Shown: positions 63,418-64,000 of the stretch, piece by piece | How the letters are laid out: each line of letters begins with the position of its first letter | Position numbering within the stretch: the stretch's first letter is position 1 | Source: Petrolisthes cinctipes | Lineage: Eukaryota; Arthropoda; Malacostraca; Decapoda; Porcellanidae | Reading direction: 5' to 3' | Length of the DNA stretch: 64,000 bases | NCBI GenBank assembly: GCA_033782935.1 | Contig: JAWQEG010000506.1 | Coordinates: forward strand, 976,001 to 1,040,000 | Notes under the pieces: generated by a model | Database searches by the model: none | The model's input: only the letters and a program-made list of their open reading frames with translations | What the model was told of the DNA's origin: nothing | Position numbers and translations under genes: made by a program

Positions 63418-64000
63418 ACTGTGGGAAAGAGGAAGGGAGAGACAATCAACACTTCACCCATTAACTTAGAACTACGTCAAGACAGAAATACTCCCTACAA
63501 AATTCCCGGGACACTTACTGGGGCGCCAAAAACCCAGCACAACGCGCGAACGAAGGAAAAAAACGCGGGAAATAAAACACGTGCAAATTTATCTGTACCC
63601 GAACTTCACTTACATATATGTATAGAGTTCAGGGGCTGTTGAAGGGGAGACAGGCTTAATTCATCAGTTTATATTAGTGGCCTTATATGTGATTGTGTGT
63701 GAAAGAAACTTGGTGGCTTCTGATTCCTCCTGACTATGCCATGAAACAAACTCTTCTAAATATAGTTGGTGTTTCGTGGCAATGTTTGAAGGACTCGCTA
63801 TAGTTAACCTCCAATTCTTTGACTACGTTATACAAAGGGTTTCTTAAACAAATTCAGTCAGTGGGTACATGCATAGGTGATCTTGATTTGGCCGATACGT
63901 TGTAGATGACAGAAATGTTTGCTCTGACTCCTGGTGCATAACATGACCCTCTTTTAAATCTATTTTTCTATATAGAGAAGGTGAGGAGTAATGTCTGTAC
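63416..64000. other. Non-coding stretch with a foldback element
   Basis: 63715-63830 is a CTCCTGACTATGCC foldback copy closely related to 36821-36935. The rest, up to the window edge, shows no exon or element end. Confidence 0.55.

Overview
The window is eukaryotic and most likely from a decapod crustacean. The evidence is spliced minus-strand genes with GT..AG introns, abundant (GA)n, (AT)n and (CA)n arrays, and a DIRS-like tyrosine-recombinase retrotransposon next to a GalEa-type Ty1/copia element; both groups are known from decapods. It also carries a receptor gene that fuses immune-type lectin domains to a Cys-loop channel, an architecture reported in lobster. The species cannot be named from the sequence. 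There are no bacterial operons, rRNA genes, CRISPR arrays or intact tRNA genes.

Two host genes are visible, both on the minus strand. (1) An SLC43-like major-facilitator transporter: exon 1 at 14900-15184, an exon at 4626-4788, an exon at 1338-1487, and the rest beyond the left edge. Its roughly 10-kb first intron is filled with transposons. (2) A chimeric ligand-gated ion channel between about 41.7 and 34.7 kb. In protein order it has a Cys-containing N-terminal segment, a Thr/Gly-rich repeat linker, a pentraxin/LamG-like domain, a C-type-lectin-like domain, a further Cys-containing region, an LDLa module, a Cys-loop neurotransmitter-binding domain and M1-M3. A probable M4 exon lies at 34.7-34.8 kb. 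Its signal-peptide exon is not recognised.

Most of the rest is mobile DNA, much of it nested. 6.6-14.3 kb: two TA-flanked inverted-repeat elements back to back inside a foldback element. 15.5-16.6 kb: a decayed hAT copy. 17.16-31.49 kb: a 14-kb cluster of DIRS-like copies, with a 6.8-kb plus-strand element (20052-26833) between internally deleted and partial minus-strand copies. Two inverted 375-bp units lie in the cluster, and the whole block splits another foldback element. The plus-strand DIRS copy has at least three frame-preserving introns. 44.65-55.38 kb: a Ty3/gypsy element with 738-bp LTRs, a gutted interior and mutated catalytic residues; a 6-kb LINE with a 9-bp target duplication sits in its 5' LTR. 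58.92-63.36 kb: a young, intact Ty1/copia element with 240-bp LTRs and one 1319-codon ORF, inserted in a (GA)n array.

Most other sequence is intron or intergenic DNA. It holds a foldback family with a CCTCCAAACTATGCC core (a dozen or more copies), mariner-type MITEs, two tRNA-derived SINE families and microsatellites.
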